Source of the DNA: CAYOBW01 sp964402115
GTDB taxonomy: Bacteria; Verrucomicrobiota; Kiritimatiellia; UBA8416; CAYOBW01
DNA length: 64,000 bases
Direction: 5' to 3'
NCBI GenBank assembly: GCA_964402115.1
Contig: CAYOBW010000001.1
Span: 1-64,000 of the forward strand
The position numbers and the translations under genes were made by a program. The notes under the pieces are model-generated. The model was not told where the DNA came from. It did not search any database and saw nothing but the letters and a program-made list of their open reading frames with translations. Below, in pieces: positions 24,114 through 38,800 of the stretch; position 1 is the stretch's first letter; each line of letters starts with the position of its first letter.

Positions 24114-27100
24114 ATGTCCATGCCAATGCGTTGCATGTGGGCGGGGATCCTTCTCGTGGCGGCGACCGAGCCGCCGGCCGGCTGGGGCGCGGACCTGAGC
24201 GTGACGCCACCGTCGCTGACGCTGATCGCGGCGCAGGGCACCGCCCGGAGCGAGAACCTGACGCTCCGCTGCGCGCCGCTGCCGCAGGCCGAAACCGTGC
24301 CGTTCACGGCAACGCCGACGGTGGGCTGGATCGTCTGCGATCCCGCCGCGGGGAATGTCGGGGCGCTCGGCGCCGCCGTGCGCCTGGACCTGCGGACGGC
24401 GTATCTCCCGCCGGGCACGCACACGGGTCGGGTCAGCTTCGCCGCCGCGGCCAGCAATGCGCCGCTCGAGTGCGTCGTGGCTGTGCAAGTCGTCGCCGCC
24501 AGCGCGGTCATCCGGTCCGAGCCCGCGGTTGTGCGCGCGTCCGTCGTCGAAGGAACGGCACACGCGGTGACCTGCGACATCGAGGTTTGGAACGGCTCCG
24601 GTGCGGCGACGCCCGGCGACATGCCCTACGAGCTGCTCGAATCGGAGGCTTGGATCGCGGTGCCGCAGCCGCGGGGTCACAGCACGGGCAACCGCACGCG
24701 CCACACCCTCGTGTTGACCAACCTGCTCGCGCGGGAGGCCGGCACGTACCGGGGCAGCGTGATCGTCACCGCGCCGCTTGCCGCCAACGACGCGCAGGTC
24801 ATCCCCGTGGTGCTCGAGGTGCAGCCCGCGCCCAAGGCGCTGCGCACCAGCACGAATCTGCTGGTGACGACCTGCGGGCAGGGCGGTTGGGCGTCGGGCG
24901 GTTCGTTCCAGGTCGCCAATGCGGGGCCCGGCACCCTCCACTTCGATCTCGCCTGCGCGGCCGACTGGGTCCACTTCTGGCCCACGAACGGGACGAGTGC
25001 GGGCGCGGACGTTCCGGTCTTCACCTGGTACGACTCGCAACGGATGCCCGTCGGCACGCACGCGGCCTCCATCGTACTGCGCGCCCCGGAGGCGACGAAT
25101 GCCCCCGTGGCCGTCGGCGTCATGCTGACGGTGACTTCCATGCCCAAGGTCATTGCCGCCGCATACACCGAGGGGAGCAGCACGTGCAGCGTGTCGGCGG
25201 CCTCCGCACCCGTCGCCTACGGGTTCGACGTCTGGAACGCGGGCAGCGGCGCTTTCCGCTACACGCTCGATGCCCAGCCGCCGGCGCCCTGGCTGAGCGT
25301 GACGCCCACGGCCGGCACGGCTACCAGCGCGCGCGCGCGGCACACGCTCACCGTGAACCCGGCCGGGTTGCCGCGTGGCGAGCAACGCGTGACGCTCACG
25401 ATCTGGGGTGCGGCGGGAGACGCGCCGGTGAACGCGCCCTGGTCCGGCACGTTCGTGCTACGCGTGGCGTCGGCGTTCGCCGCGGCGCCCGCGCCCCTGA
25501 CGCACGCGTCGCCGCGGGGCTCCGCCGGGGGTGCCGTCCCGCTCCAGGTGTGGAACACCGTCACTGCCGGGGTGAACGCCGACTTCTACACGGTGACGTG
25601 GGACGACACGTGGCTGAGCGTGGCGCCGGCGGGCGGCATGAGCGGCGGCGAGACGAACACCCTCACGGTCACCTTCAACGCCGCCAACCTGCCGGCGGGC
25701 GTGCACCGCAGCGAAATCCACATCAACGGCACGGATCAGACCGTGGACGTGCCGGTCTTCCTGAGCGTGACGGACGGCGTCGGCGCGTTCGAGGAGCGGC
25801 TCGTGTTCGGCGCCAACCTCGGCGGCGATATGGACCTGTGGACGATCGCGCCGGACGGCTCCGGCCTGCGCCCCCTGCTGCGTCGGCCGGGCACGCAGGG
25901 ACGCCCTCAGCTCAGTCCGAACGGCAAGCAGGTCCTGTTTCACGAAGCCGTCGGCCGCCGCCGGCACTCGGTGCGACTGGAACTCGCGTCCGGGCACGAG
26001 CAGGTCTACAAGCTGCTGCGTGCGCCGCGCTGGCAGCCGGACAGCGGCGGGCTGGTGGATGTGCCGCAGCGCTCGCTGTCGTTCGAGGATCCGCTGACGG
26101 CTTTTGAAGACCCGCTCACGGCCTTCGAGGACCCGTTGACGGCGTTTGAAGATCCACTCACGGCCTTCGAGGACCCGTTGACGGCCTTCGAGAATCCCAT
26201 CATCGCCTTCGAAAACCCGATCATCGCCTTTGAGGATCCGCTGACGGCGTTCGAGGATCCGTTGACCGCCTTCGAAGACCCGCTGACGGCTTTTGAAGAC
26301 CCGCTGACCGCCTTCGAGAACCCGATCACCGCCCGGATCGGGGGCGGCGCCACCCGGCTGACCGGCGGTGCGGGCCGCAAGACCATGATCGGCGTGCAAC
26401 GCGGCACGGAGAATCTCTTCTGCTTCCTCGTGCCGGCCGGGGGCAGCCTCGGCCCTTCCATCGTGCGCCTGCATCCGGGTACGGGCCGGATGGCGCAGGT
26501 GTTGCCCCCCGACGGCGCCTTCCGCTACGACGGCGCGATCAGTCCGGATGGCCGGCTGCTCGCCTACGCGCGCGCGCGGGGCAACTGGCGCCGCCGCTTC
26601 GTCTCGGAGATTGCCGTGCTGGATCTGCAAACCGGGCGCGAGCGCGTCGTCGTCCAGGCGGCCGAGACGCGTTTCGCCTCTCCCTGTTTCGCGCCTGACG
26701 GCAAGCACCTGGCCTTCACGGGGCGCTCCGCCTCCAACAGTTGGCTGCAAACCTGCCACCTCAACGGCAGCGGGGCCGCGATCCTGGTCGAGCGTGCGCG
26801 AGCACGCGCCGACACGCTGTGGGGCGTGGCGTGGGCGCGGCTGCGCACGATGACGCCGGTGGCGCGGGTGGCGCCGACCCTGTTTGCCCTGAACGCCCAC
26901 CAGAACGCGACGAATACGCTGGAGGGCCAGTTCGCGGTGTGGAACGGCGGCGACTCTTTCCTCCAGTACACCTTCTCGAACGATGTGCCGTGGCTGGCGA
27001 CCACGCCCCGTGCCGGCACGAGCACGGGCGAACACGACACCGTCACCTACGAGATCTCGCCCTACGCGCTGGCGCAAGGCAGCTACACCGGCCGGGTCCA

Positions 27101-30100
27101 CGTGCTGTCCAACGGTACGAACCCGGTGACGAGCGTCGAGTTCCGGCTGACCGTCGGTCCGCCGGCGCCGCGGCTCTTCCTGCTGGGCGGGATAACCGCC
27201 GGCGCGCGCTTTGGCGCCGCCCCGTTCCGCGAGAGTCTCCCGCTGCGCAACATCGGCGGCGGGTCGGCGGCCTACCATGCCGTGGCCGATGTGTCTTGGA
27301 TCAGCATTCCCCAGCCCGACGGCGAGAACGGCGGCGAGGTGGACGACCTGCAGATTCTGGTGAATCCTACGGGACTCGGCGCGGGCACGTACCGCGGGCA
27401 CGTCACCGTGACGGTGGGCGCCGAACGGTACGAAACGCTTGTCGTCTTCACCGTCGCAACCGATAACCCGCAGGTGGCTATGCTGGGCGTGACGCCTACG
27501 AATCTGGTTGTCAACGTGCCGCGTTACCGCACCGGCTCGAGCCGTTTCGACGTGTTCAACGCCGGCGGCGGGGTGCTGCGGTACTACATCGAGGAAAGCG
27601 TGCCGTGGCTCAGTGTGCAGGAGTTGACCTCGGCCGGCGCTCCGGCTTCGTGCGCCGCAGAAACGGACACCATCCACCTCGAGCTCGACAGCGCCGCCCT
27701 GCCGGTGGGCGCCGTGCGGAACGGGACCGTGGACGTGGTGCAGGCCGATGGCGCCCGCCGGACGGTGCGGGTCGCGCTGACCGTCACCGCGCCCGAGCCC
27801 TGGGTCCTGACCGTGCGGCCGCACGTGGGCGGCGCCGTGACGGTCTGGCCGCTGCCGCTCAATGGCGGGTACACCCACCAGTCTCTCCTCCTGGTGCAGG
27901 CGGCGCCGGAGGTCGGCTATGCCCTCGACTACTGGATCGGGCCGGTCACGGCCGGCAAGAACGGTCGGGGCGAGCTGATCATGGACGCGGACAAGACCAT
28001 CATGGCTCACTTCGTCCGGGCGCCGCTCCTCTACGGCCGCGTGACGAACAGCGTCACGGGCGCTGGCGTGCCCGATGCCCGCGTGCGCTTTGGCGATTCG
28101 AGCGTGTACACGGACGTGGGCGGCAACTACCGCTTCGCGCCCGCCGAGCGGCAGGCGGCGCTGCGCGCCTCCCGCGCGGGCTACACGACCTGCGAACTGG
28201 GCACCCTGTCGCTCGGCGCCTCCGAGTGGCGGAATCTCGATATTGGCCTTGCGCCGGGCATTCTGACCGATGTGCGCGTCTCGCAGGAGAGCGTGCAGTA
28301 CGTGGACATAGACTACAAATTGGCCGGTCGGGGGACCGATCGGGTCGAGGTGCGGCTCGCGTACTCGGTCAACGACGGGCGCGGGTGGACCTTCGTGCCG
28401 CTGTCCGAGACCACGGGGGATGTCGGCGCCGGGGTGCGGGGCAGCCTCGACAACGCGCATATTTCGTGGAAGGTGACGGGCCGGTTCGCGGACGGCTTCA
28501 CCCATCCGAGCTTCCGAGTGCGTCTGCAGGCCTGGGGGCAGAAGGTGGAAGCGGCGCCTTTTGCCCTTTCCATGGCCCTCGCGCACAACGCCCGGCTGCT
28601 GTTCTGGATAGACAAGAACCTGAACGGCGTCCGCGATCTCGGGGAGGCGGAGCTGGCCGGCGGCGCGGAGGTGTACTACGGCGGCCGTACGGCCGACCGG
28701 CGCGTGGGGACGGCCGACGCCCAGGGAGGCTTCGCCTGTCCGGAGCCGCTCTTGCTGAGCCGGAGCGTTTTCGCGCGCAAGCACGTCAGCGACCGCGGCA
28801 CGGAGAAGGAGAATCATGGGTGCGTGGAAGGCGTCATGCGCCGGCTCTGGTTCGACAGCGATCAGGCCACGGACCCGGCCACTTGGAACGGGCGGTGGAA
28901 AACGCGGCTGCTGACCGACGCGGATCTCGCGTGCGCCCACCGCGGCGAGGCGGTGTCGATCCAGCTTGCCCACCCGCTCTTCGAGTGGAACCTGACCTTC
29001 GACTCGATGCAGAAGGGGCGGGTGGTCGCGAATCTCCTGAAGGCACTGCCTTATGCCTCGCGGCACTTGTACCAGGTGACGCATGGGCAGATGAAGTTCG
29101 ACAAGTTCTACATTTCGAGTGCGCCCGCGGCCCTCACCTACGCCGACGTCTATGTGCAGCGGATCGACAAGGCCAGCAACGCTTCCGTCGGGGGCGTTTA
29201 CTGGAGTTGGGAGATGATGAACATCGAGATGGACATTGACCAACTCGACCAGGACGCGCCGACCGTGGGCGATCTCGATAGCTGGGGACGGACGCTGGCG
29301 CACGAATTCGGCCACTACGGCTTGTCGTTCTGGGACGAGTACCGCACGGACGTGATCGAAACGGGCTGGCGGGCGCTGCGCCAGCAGTTTCCGGACCACT
29401 ACCCGGCGGAATACGGCCTGATGGACCACCAGGGCGCCAGCGACCAGATGTCGTCCAGCGGCGACTACCTGCTGAGCTGGTATCCGGCGCTCCATGCGTG
29501 GGAAGCCGCCGGTTACAACGTGCTCTCCGGTTTCAGCATGTGGGCCTGGTACGTGAAGCCGAACCAGCACTATGCGTACAACCGGTCGTGCTGGGACGAC
29601 CTGGCGCGTGCCTACCGGGTCCGCGACGGTGCAACGGGCATTCAGATAGACTTCATCAAGGAGAAGGACGGCTATTTCGAAGCCGGCAAGTCGTGGAAGA
29701 AGGACGCGCCGGCAGAGCGGCTGTTCGATCGCCAGGGGCCCCGGCATTTCATCCCGGGGCCGTACGACACCTGCCGCATTCGGCTGAACGACGGCCCGTG
29801 GCTGCCCGGCCAGACGTACCTGCCCGCGGTCGAAAGCGCGGGCGAGGAAGCAGCCCCGTCCCCCGCCGACCTCGTGGCGCACGCCGGAGCGGCGCTGGCC
29901 GCGGCGCCGGCTGTCTACCGCGGCAGCGCGCGGGCGAGCTGCGACGGGCAGCCCGCGGCGGGCGCCGTCGTCAGCGTGCGCAGCGCCGTCAACCGACCGC
30001 TCTGCGTGCTGGGCCGCACGGGGCGCGACGGCGCGCTCGACTGGGATGGCGAGCTGATCGCCGGCGACGCGCTCGAGTGCCGGTGGCGCGGGCGCAAGGC

Positions 30101-31913
30101 CGTGTGGACGTTCGCGCCGCACACCTTCGCGGGCGTGGTGGACTTCGACCTCTCGGCCGCGGGGGGGCGCGTGGCGCAGGCGCTCGCCCAACCCGGCGCG
30201 CCCGCCGCGCCGCTGACCGCCGGCGCGCTGACGCCCGGCCAGTTCGGCTTGAGCGTGGGTGTCGCCCTGGATGCCACCCACGTCACGCTGCGGTTGCACG
30301 CCAGCCGGGGGCTGCGCGCCCCGCCGGTCGTCGCGACCTGCGCCAAGGAGGCGTACACGTCCGCCGTGCCCATGACGGCCGTCGTCGGCAACACTGTCTA
30401 CGAAGGCCGTATCCCGGTCACCAACGGCTTCCGCGGGCGGGTCGAGATCGCCTGCACGGCGACCGACGGGCAGACGCTGGCCAGCCTCGACGAATACCGG
30501 ATCTGGCCGCTCGGCACGAACCAGATCAGCAGCGCGGCGCTGTCGTGCAGTGAGGCGTTGCGCGCGGAAGACCGGGACGGGGTGGTCTACGCCTACCGCG
30601 GCCCCGTGCCCTTCCCGGCGGGCGGCGCCGGTCCGTCCAATCAGGTCGGCGACGCCCTGTCCGTTGGCCTCACCGCCGGCCGGTCGCTGGACGCCGAGCG
30701 CTGCCTGCGGCTGCACGCCGCCTACCCGGAGGACGCGTTGACCGGCCTGGATGCGGCCTCGCTGCAGCTCTGCGGCTGGACCGGCGCCGGTTGGACCCCG
30801 GTGTCCGACAGCACGCACGACCCCGCCGAACGGCTGGTCACCGCCAGCGTGACGAACCTCGGCCTGTACGCGTTGTTCGCGCACGGCTCGCCGGATGCGA
30901 CACCGCCGGCGGGCGTTGCGGACCTCTCGGCCGTGCCGGGCACGGAGCCGCTGCAGGTCGCGCTGGCCTGGACCGCGCCGGGCGACGACGGCGCGAACGG
31001 CACGGCCGCGGCCTACGAATTGCGCTACGCGCAAACGCCCGTCACAACCTCGTCCTGGGCCAGCGCCACGGTGGCCGGCGCCCCGGCGCCGCTGGGCGCG
31101 GGCGCTTCCCAGACCGCCGTGCTGAACCTGCCCTCCTGCCTGGAGCTCTACCACTTTGCCCTTCGCGCCGTGGACGAAGCCGGCAACCGCGGGCCGCTCT
31201 CCAACGTGGCCGCCGCGCTGCCGACGCTCGACGATGCCGATGGTGATGGCGTCTCTGACCGCTTCATGGCCGATGCCGTCGCGCGCGCCGGCGGCATGGC
31301 GCTGAACTTGGCCGACGACACGGACGGCGACGGGCTGACGTTGTGGGACGAGTACCGGCGGCGCCTCGATCCGTTCGACACCGACAGCGATGGCGACGGC
31401 ATGAACGACGGTTACGAAGTGCGCCACGGCCTGGATGCCGCGAGCGCGGCGGATCGCGATCTCGATCCGGACGGCGACACGCTCTCCAACCTGGTCGAAG
31501 CCGGCCTGCGCACGGATCCGCGCAACCGGGATAGCGATGGGGACGGCATGCCTGACGACTGGGAGGTCGAACGCGGGCTCGATCCGCTCACCCTGGCGCG
31601 CGGCCAGGGCGGCGACGACAACCTCGACGGCGATCCGGCGCCGAACTTAGCTGAATTCGTGGCCGACACGGATCCCACGAACGCGGCGTCGTTCCTGTTC
31701 GTGGCTGGCCTGTCGCCCACGCCGGTGCGGGTGCACTTCGCCTCCTCGGCGCGGCGCCTCTACACGCTGCGCTACGCGACGAATCTCGCGCAGGGTGTCT
31801 GGGAAGACCTGTCCGGCCAGATCCGGTTGCGGGGAACCGGCGGCGCGTGGTGGATGGAGGACACCAGCGGCGCCACCTCCCGCTTCTACCGTGTGCGCGT
31901 GGAGGTGCCGTAG
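24114..31913 (+). CDS. Giant secreted multidomain protein with CLCA-type metalloprotease motif
   Basis: The start is ATG 24114 after AAGGAGCAGGT; 2599 residues with a signal peptide. Order: BACON/Ig-like repeats (about 25-560, e.g. WLSVTPTAGTA), PD40 propeller blades (about 560-870: GGDMDLWTIAPDGSGLRPLL) interrupted by a 12-unit heptapeptide repeat (657-740), and more BACON repeats (about 885-1200). Next come an InlB-like repeat (about 1232-1300) and a carboxypeptidase-regulatory-like domain (about 1302-1390). A metalloprotease region holds HEFGHYGLSFWDEYR at 1730-1744, with the spacing HExxHx6DEY of CLCA-family proteases. A fibronectin-III-like module (about 2261-2370), calcium-binding DxDxDG repeats (about 2372-2530) and an RFYRVR tail end the protein. 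Probably a surface adhesin/protease. Confidence 0.85.
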   Translation: MSMPMRCMWAGILLVAATEPPAGWGADLSVTPPSLTLIAAQGTARSENLTLRCAPLPQAETVPFTATPTVGWIVCDPAAGNVGALGAAVRLDLRTAYLPPGTHTGRVSFAAAASNAPLECVVAVQVVAASAVIRSEPAVVRASVVEGTAHAVTCDIEVWNGSGAATPGDMPYELLESEAWIAVPQPRGHSTGNRTRHTLVLTNLLAREAGTYRGSVIVTAPLAANDAQVIPVVLEVQPAPKALRTSTNLLVTTCGQGGWASGGSFQVANAGPGTLHFDLACAADWVHFWPTNGTSAGADVPVFTWYDSQRMPVGTHAASIVLRAPEATNAPVAVGVMLTVTSMPKVIAAAYTEGSSTCSVSAASAPVAYGFDVWNAGSGAFRYTLDAQPPAPWLSVTPTAGTATSARARHTLTVNPAGLPRGEQRVTLTIWGAAGDAPVNAPWSGTFVLRVASAFAAAPAPLTHASPRGSAGGAVPLQVWNTVTAGVNADFYTVTWDDTWLSVAPAGGMSGGETNTLTVTFNAANLPAGVHRSEIHINGTDQTVDVPVFLSVTDGVGAFEERLVFGANLGGDMDLWTIAPDGSGLRPLLRRPGTQGRPQLSPNGKQVLFHEAVGRRRHSVRLELASGHEQVYKLLRAPRWQPDSGGLVDVPQRSLSFEDPLTAFEDPLTAFEDPLTAFEDPLTAFEDPLTAFENPIIAFENPIIAFEDPLTAFEDPLTAFEDPLTAFEDPLTAFENPITARIGGGATRLTGGAGRKTMIGVQRGTENLFCFLVPAGGSLGPSIVRLHPGTGRMAQVLPPDGAFRYDGAISPDGRLLAYARARGNWRRRFVSEIAVLDLQTGRERVVVQAAETRFASPCFAPDGKHLAFTGRSASNSWLQTCHLNGSGAAILVERARARADTLWGVAWARLRTMTPVARVAPTLFALNAHQNATNTLEGQFAVWNGGDSFLQYTFSNDVPWLATTPRAGTSTGEHDTVTYEISPYALAQGSYTGRVHVLSNGTNPVTSVEFRLTVGPPAPRLFLLGGITAGARFGAAPFRESLPLRNIGGGSAAYHAVADVSWISIPQPDGENGGEVDDLQILVNPTGLGAGTYRGHVTVTVGAERYETLVVFTVATDNPQVAMLGVTPTNLVVNVPRYRTGSSRFDVFNAGGGVLRYYIEESVPWLSVQELTSAGAPASCAAETDTIHLELDSAALPVGAVRNGTVDVVQADGARRTVRVALTVTAPEPWVLTVRPHVGGAVTVWPLPLNGGYTHQSLLLVQAAPEVGYALDYWIGPVTAGKNGRGELIMDADKTIMAHFVRAPLLYGRVTNSVTGAGVPDARVRFGDSSVYTDVGGNYRFAPAERQAALRASRAGYTTCELGTLSLGASEWRNLDIGLAPGILTDVRVSQESVQYVDIDYKLAGRGTDRVEVRLAYSVNDGRGWTFVPLSETTGDVGAGVRGSLDNAHISWKVTGRFADGFTHPSFRVRLQAWGQKVEAAPFALSMALAHNARLLFWIDKNLNGVRDLGEAELAGGAEVYYGGRTADRRVGTADAQGGFACPEPLLLSRSVFARKHVSDRGTEKENHGCVEGVMRRLWFDSDQATDPATWNGRWKTRLLTDADLACAHRGEAVSIQLAHPLFEWNLTFDSMQKGRVVANLLKALPYASRHLYQVTHGQMKFDKFYISSAPAALTYADVYVQRIDKASNASVGGVYWSWEMMNIEMDIDQLDQDAPTVGDLDSWGRTLAHEFGHYGLSFWDEYRTDVIETGWRALRQQFPDHYPAEYGLMDHQGASDQMSSSGDYLLSWYPALHAWEAAGYNVLSGFSMWAWYVKPNQHYAYNRSCWDDLARAYRVRDGATGIQIDFIKEKDGYFEAGKSWKKDAPAERLFDRQGPRHFIPGPYDTCRIRLNDGPWLPGQTYLPAVESAGEEAAPSPADLVAHAGAALAAAPAVYRGSARASCDGQPAAGAVVSVRSAVNRPLCVLGRTGRDGALDWDGELIAGDALECRWRGRKAVWTFAPHTFAGVVDFDLSAAGGRVAQALAQPGAPAAPLTAGALTPGQFGLSVGVALDATHVTLRLHASRGLRAPPVVATCAKEAYTSAVPMTAVVGNTVYEGRIPVTNGFRGRVEIACTATDGQTLASLDEYRIWPLGTNQISSAALSCSEALRAEDRDGVVYAYRGPVPFPAGGAGPSNQVGDALSVGLTAGRSLDAERCLRLHAAYPEDALTGLDAASLQLCGWTGAGWTPVSDSTHDPAERLVTASVTNLGLYALFAHGSPDATPPAGVADLSAVPGTEPLQVALAWTAPGDDGANGTAAAYELRYAQTPVTTSSWASATVAGAPAPLGAGASQTAVLNLPSCLELYHFALRAVDEAGNRGPLSNVAAALPTLDDADGDGVSDRFMADAVARAGGMALNLADDTDGDGLTLWDEYRRRLDPFDTDSDGDGMNDGYEVRHGLDAASAADRDLDPDGDTLSNLVEAGLRTDPRNRDSDGDGMPDDWEVERGLDPLTLARGQGGDDNLDGDPAPNLAEFVADTDPTNAASFLFVAGLSPTPVRVHFASSARRLYTLRYATNLAQGVWEDLSGQIRLRGTGGAWWMEDTSGATSRFYRVRVEVP
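26082..26333 (+). repeat. 12 tandem 21-bp units encoding FEDPLTA-type heptads
   Basis: The units read FEDPLTA x5, FENPIIA x2, FEDPLTA x4 and FENPITA x1. The peptide is almost invariant, but codons vary freely between units (for example gaggatccgctgacg, gaagacccgctcacg, gaggacccgttgacg). This points to selection on the peptide rather than recent DNA slippage. Confidence 0.95.
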
Positions 31914-32009
31914 AGCCGGCCTGGGGCCGATAACTGCGGGAGAGCGAGCAGCGGTGACCGTTCTCGCTGCATCATGCTGTCTCCCGTCAAATCGTCCTTC
32001 CCATGCGCG

Positions 32010-35500
<3,491 letters not shown>

Positions 35501-35507
<7 letters not shown>

Positions 35508-35553
35508 GGCTGTACAAGCTACGCTATCGGTTCCGACGGCGCAAGCCCGCGTC
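35501..35553. repeat. Shared start-codon element, copy B
   Basis: On the minus strand it covers the leader and first ATG of the restriction-modification gene. It is related over its full length to 23837-23890 at the start of the MurC-like gene. Confidence 0.6.
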
Positions 35554-35822
35554 CGTCACCCCCAGAAGTTCGGGCGCATCATGGCCGAACATGACGAGAC
35601 TGCCGCCGGTCGCTTCGCGCTTGCCGGGACGGCCCGGGAGGACCGTCCTACGTGGGTCCGAAATCCGTTCGGCCCGGACCCAGTCGGGCGATGTCAATGT
35701 CCAGCACGGAATGTCCCATGAACAAGGGGCGGCGGGTCTTTCGCCGCACTTCATCCTTGAAGATTCCGTGTTGGATATTGCGTGTTCCTGTCCCGTCCGC
35801 CCTCTCGCATCCCGCCCCTCCC
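35554..35822. other. Repeat-rich spacer without a gene
   Basis: No supported gene is seen. Minus-strand text such as TTCCGTGTTGGATATT/ATTCCGTGCTGGACATT occurs twice (around 35700-35720 and 35766-35785), the kind of decayed repeat common between PVC genes. The spacer separates two minus-strand transcription units. Confidence 0.45.
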
Positions 35823-38800
35823 TCACAGCCGTTCTGCCCGCACCCGATAGAACCGCACCCGGTTCGTGACGCCGAAGAGGAGCAGGGCGTTGGTGAGCGG
35901 GGTTGGCGGCGGCAGCGCATAGAGCGGCGTCCAGATGGCGGGGGCGCGCAAGTCGGAACTCGTCTCTAGGAACTGCATCGCCTCGCGTCCACCCTGCCAG
36001 TCCAGCCGCAAGCCGCCCCATTGTTGCCCGATGGCGAGGAAGCGCAGTACGGAACGTGGGTCAAGCGGGTCCGTGTTCGCCGTGAACTCGGCCAGGTTGT
36101 TCGCCGCATCGCCGTCGGGATCGGAGGCGGCGTCGTTGGTGAAGGCGTTGAGATTGTGCAGGACTTCCCAGCCATCCCACATCCCGTCGTTGTCCTGGTC
36201 GCGGTTGAGGGGGTTGAAGCCGTGAGTTACTTCCCATCCGTCCAAGGCCAGGTCGCGGTCGGTGTCCCGGTCATGGGGATCGGTCTGGTGCATGTATTCG
36301 CCGAAGTCGTCGAGCGCGTCGCTGTCGCCGTCGGCCGTGCCGTCGCTGGTCGTGAGCGCGGCGAAGCGGGCAAGTTCCCAGTAGTCAGCCATGTGGTCAA
36401 CGTCGGCGTCGGTGAATTCGTCCGCGCCTATGTCTATGGCCGCACCGAAGGGACGCGGCTCGCCGTCCATGTCCGTCCCGCCGCCCGCGCCTGGTTCGCC
36501 CGCGTCGATGCACGGCGAACCGTATAGCAAATGGAAATCCCCGGCCGCGGGATTCGCGAAGAGCGGGTCGGCGCGAATGAGGTGATTGCTGCTGGTGAGG
36601 GTGCCGTAGATGTCGCCGATGGCGCTGTACCCGGCGCTAACCATAGCGTATTCGGTGCACCTCAAATCACTGCCGTAGAAAGGCGAACGATTCCCATAGA
36701 CAATGCAATTAGACATGTTGAGGGTGGCTGCCGACGGCGACGTTTGACCGGCCACAAGAATGCCCCCTCCCCCGTCGGCGAACGGGTATTTCACCGTCAC
36801 GACTCGGTTGGATGCAACCGTACACACGTTCATGGCGGCTGTGCAGTAGGGGCCAATGCACACGCCGCCGCCCTGGCCATCTGTGGCAACTTGGTTACTC
36901 TTGACAAGACAACCGCTCAATGTCGCTGTGGCGGACGACAGCAACTCCACACCACCGCCGGAGAACTGAGCCCAATTCCCACTGATGACGCAACTGTCAA
37001 GCCCGAGAGTCGTGTCTGATGAGATCGCAAACACTCCCCCTCCAAAAACGGCGCGATTACCCAAGACAGCGCAGCGATTCAGCCACACGCTTGATCCTAG
37101 TGTCGCATAGACTCCGCCACCATTCTGGTTGACACTCCCGTTCGTTGCCACGTTACTGCGCACCACGCAATCTGTCATCGTCAGTAGTGCTCTCTGTCGT
37201 GCCACTACGCCGCCGCCCCACTCCGGATGCGTGCAGTTCTGAATAGTCACTCCCTCGATCTCCAGCGTCGCCCCACTATCCAATCGAATCCCCCGCCGCT
37301 GCCCCTGCCCGTCAATCACGGTCACGTATCTTACAGGATCGTACCGCGAAAAATCGGGCGAGGATCCGCCACGAATGGTCAGGTTCCATTCGGAGCCGTT
37401 AAGGTCCAAAACCGCCTCGGGACTTGTGCCGGTGTACGTGCCCTGGGCCACGAGGACTTCGTCGGCGGTTGTCCTGGCCGCCTCGGCTGCCGCCTGGAGC
37501 GTCTTGAACGGGGCTTCGATCGTGCCGAGTTCATCCCCGGCCCGGCCGTTGACGTTGACGTAGATGCGCGAGCGCGTGCGGAAGGAGAAGTCGCCAGAAA
37601 CGGCAGCGAGCCCGTTGGTGCCTTCCGAGTGGATTCGGAAGTGATAGACCGTGCCTTTGGCGAGCCCCGTCAACGGGGCCATGTGGATCGTTTGCATCAC
37701 CGGGGCCAGAATGGTGCTCAAGTCGTAGTTCGTGTCTGTGCCGTACTCGACTTGTCCGTCCGCCGGAATGCCGGTGGTCCACCGCACCCAAGCGTTGGTT
37801 TCGGTCATGTTCGTGACGGCCACGTTCAGAATCTCCGGCGGGTAGTCGTATGGGTTGCCGATGCGCACGAGTACCGGTTCATCGAACCAGCCCTTGTCGC
37901 TCTCGATGCGGAGCGTGAATGCGGCGTCCGTGAAACCGGGGAAGCTCGTGTCCACTGTGAACGTAAAGGGCGGCGCGGAGGTCGTCGAGCCGCCGCCGGA
38001 CACGTCAGGCAGGCCGGCATTGCCGGCCGTGACCGTGACCTCGCTGCCAACCGCCGCCAGCGTCGCCGTAACGTTTGACAGACTCATCTCATGGTTGGTC
38101 AACACAACGGTCAACGATCCGTCTTCACCCGGGTCGATGTACCCGTCGCCGTCGCCCCCGGCTTCGGCCACTCGGACGCCGATGTCGAAGGGCAGATCGA
38201 ACGCCTGGATGATGCCCACCGTGGACGGCGACTCCGGCACCGTGGCCGAATAACCCAGTCCCCGCTTGGCGAACCCGCGCCACAACGCCATTTGGTTCGA
38301 GCCCCCGGCATTCACCTGGTCGGCCAGCAGGAGCGCGTCGCGCGCCTGTGCGAAGGTCGGGTTCGTCGGCAGCAGCTTCATGCCGTCCACGACCAGTTGC
38401 AGCATGGTGCCGTTGCCCGCGAAACCGTACTGCTTGATCAGGTTCGCCCGGCACTCCCACAAAGCCAGTGCCCACACTTCCCCGACGCGGTGCACCTCGT
38501 CGGCCTCCAGCGTCTTGACCTTGGGATTGCTCGGCACTTCCGGCGGAAACGCCATCTGGTTCGGATCGGTATCCGCAAAGGTCTGCGGGGCCTTGTTCAT
38601 GTCTGTGCTGTACGGAAAGCGTCGGATGCCGAAGTAGTAGTTGTTGGTCCAGTCCGCGCGGGCGTTCACATAGGCCCCGAAGGCGTAGCAGCCGTGCACG
38701 TCGTCACTCGGCTGGCTGAGCAGGCTGAGGGCCACGAAATCGCTCCAGCCCTCGGCCATGCCCCGCGACTGCACCGTCGAGAGGCCATAGCCGTCGCCGA

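Noticed and set aside
23844..25385. Upstream extension of the MurC-like frame
   Set aside because: No Mur-ligase similarity before residue 1 at 23843, and it overlaps the start of a well-supported plus-strand gene.
26082..26333. 21-bp repeats as a CRISPR array
   Set aside because: Units are contiguous without spacers and encode an in-frame peptide repeat.
25458..31427. Very long minus-strand open frame (about 1990 codons) opposite the giant secreted protein
   Set aside because: It is the antisense shadow of a high-GC coding strand; composition is Arg/His/Gly-rich with no domains, while the plus strand has clear modules.
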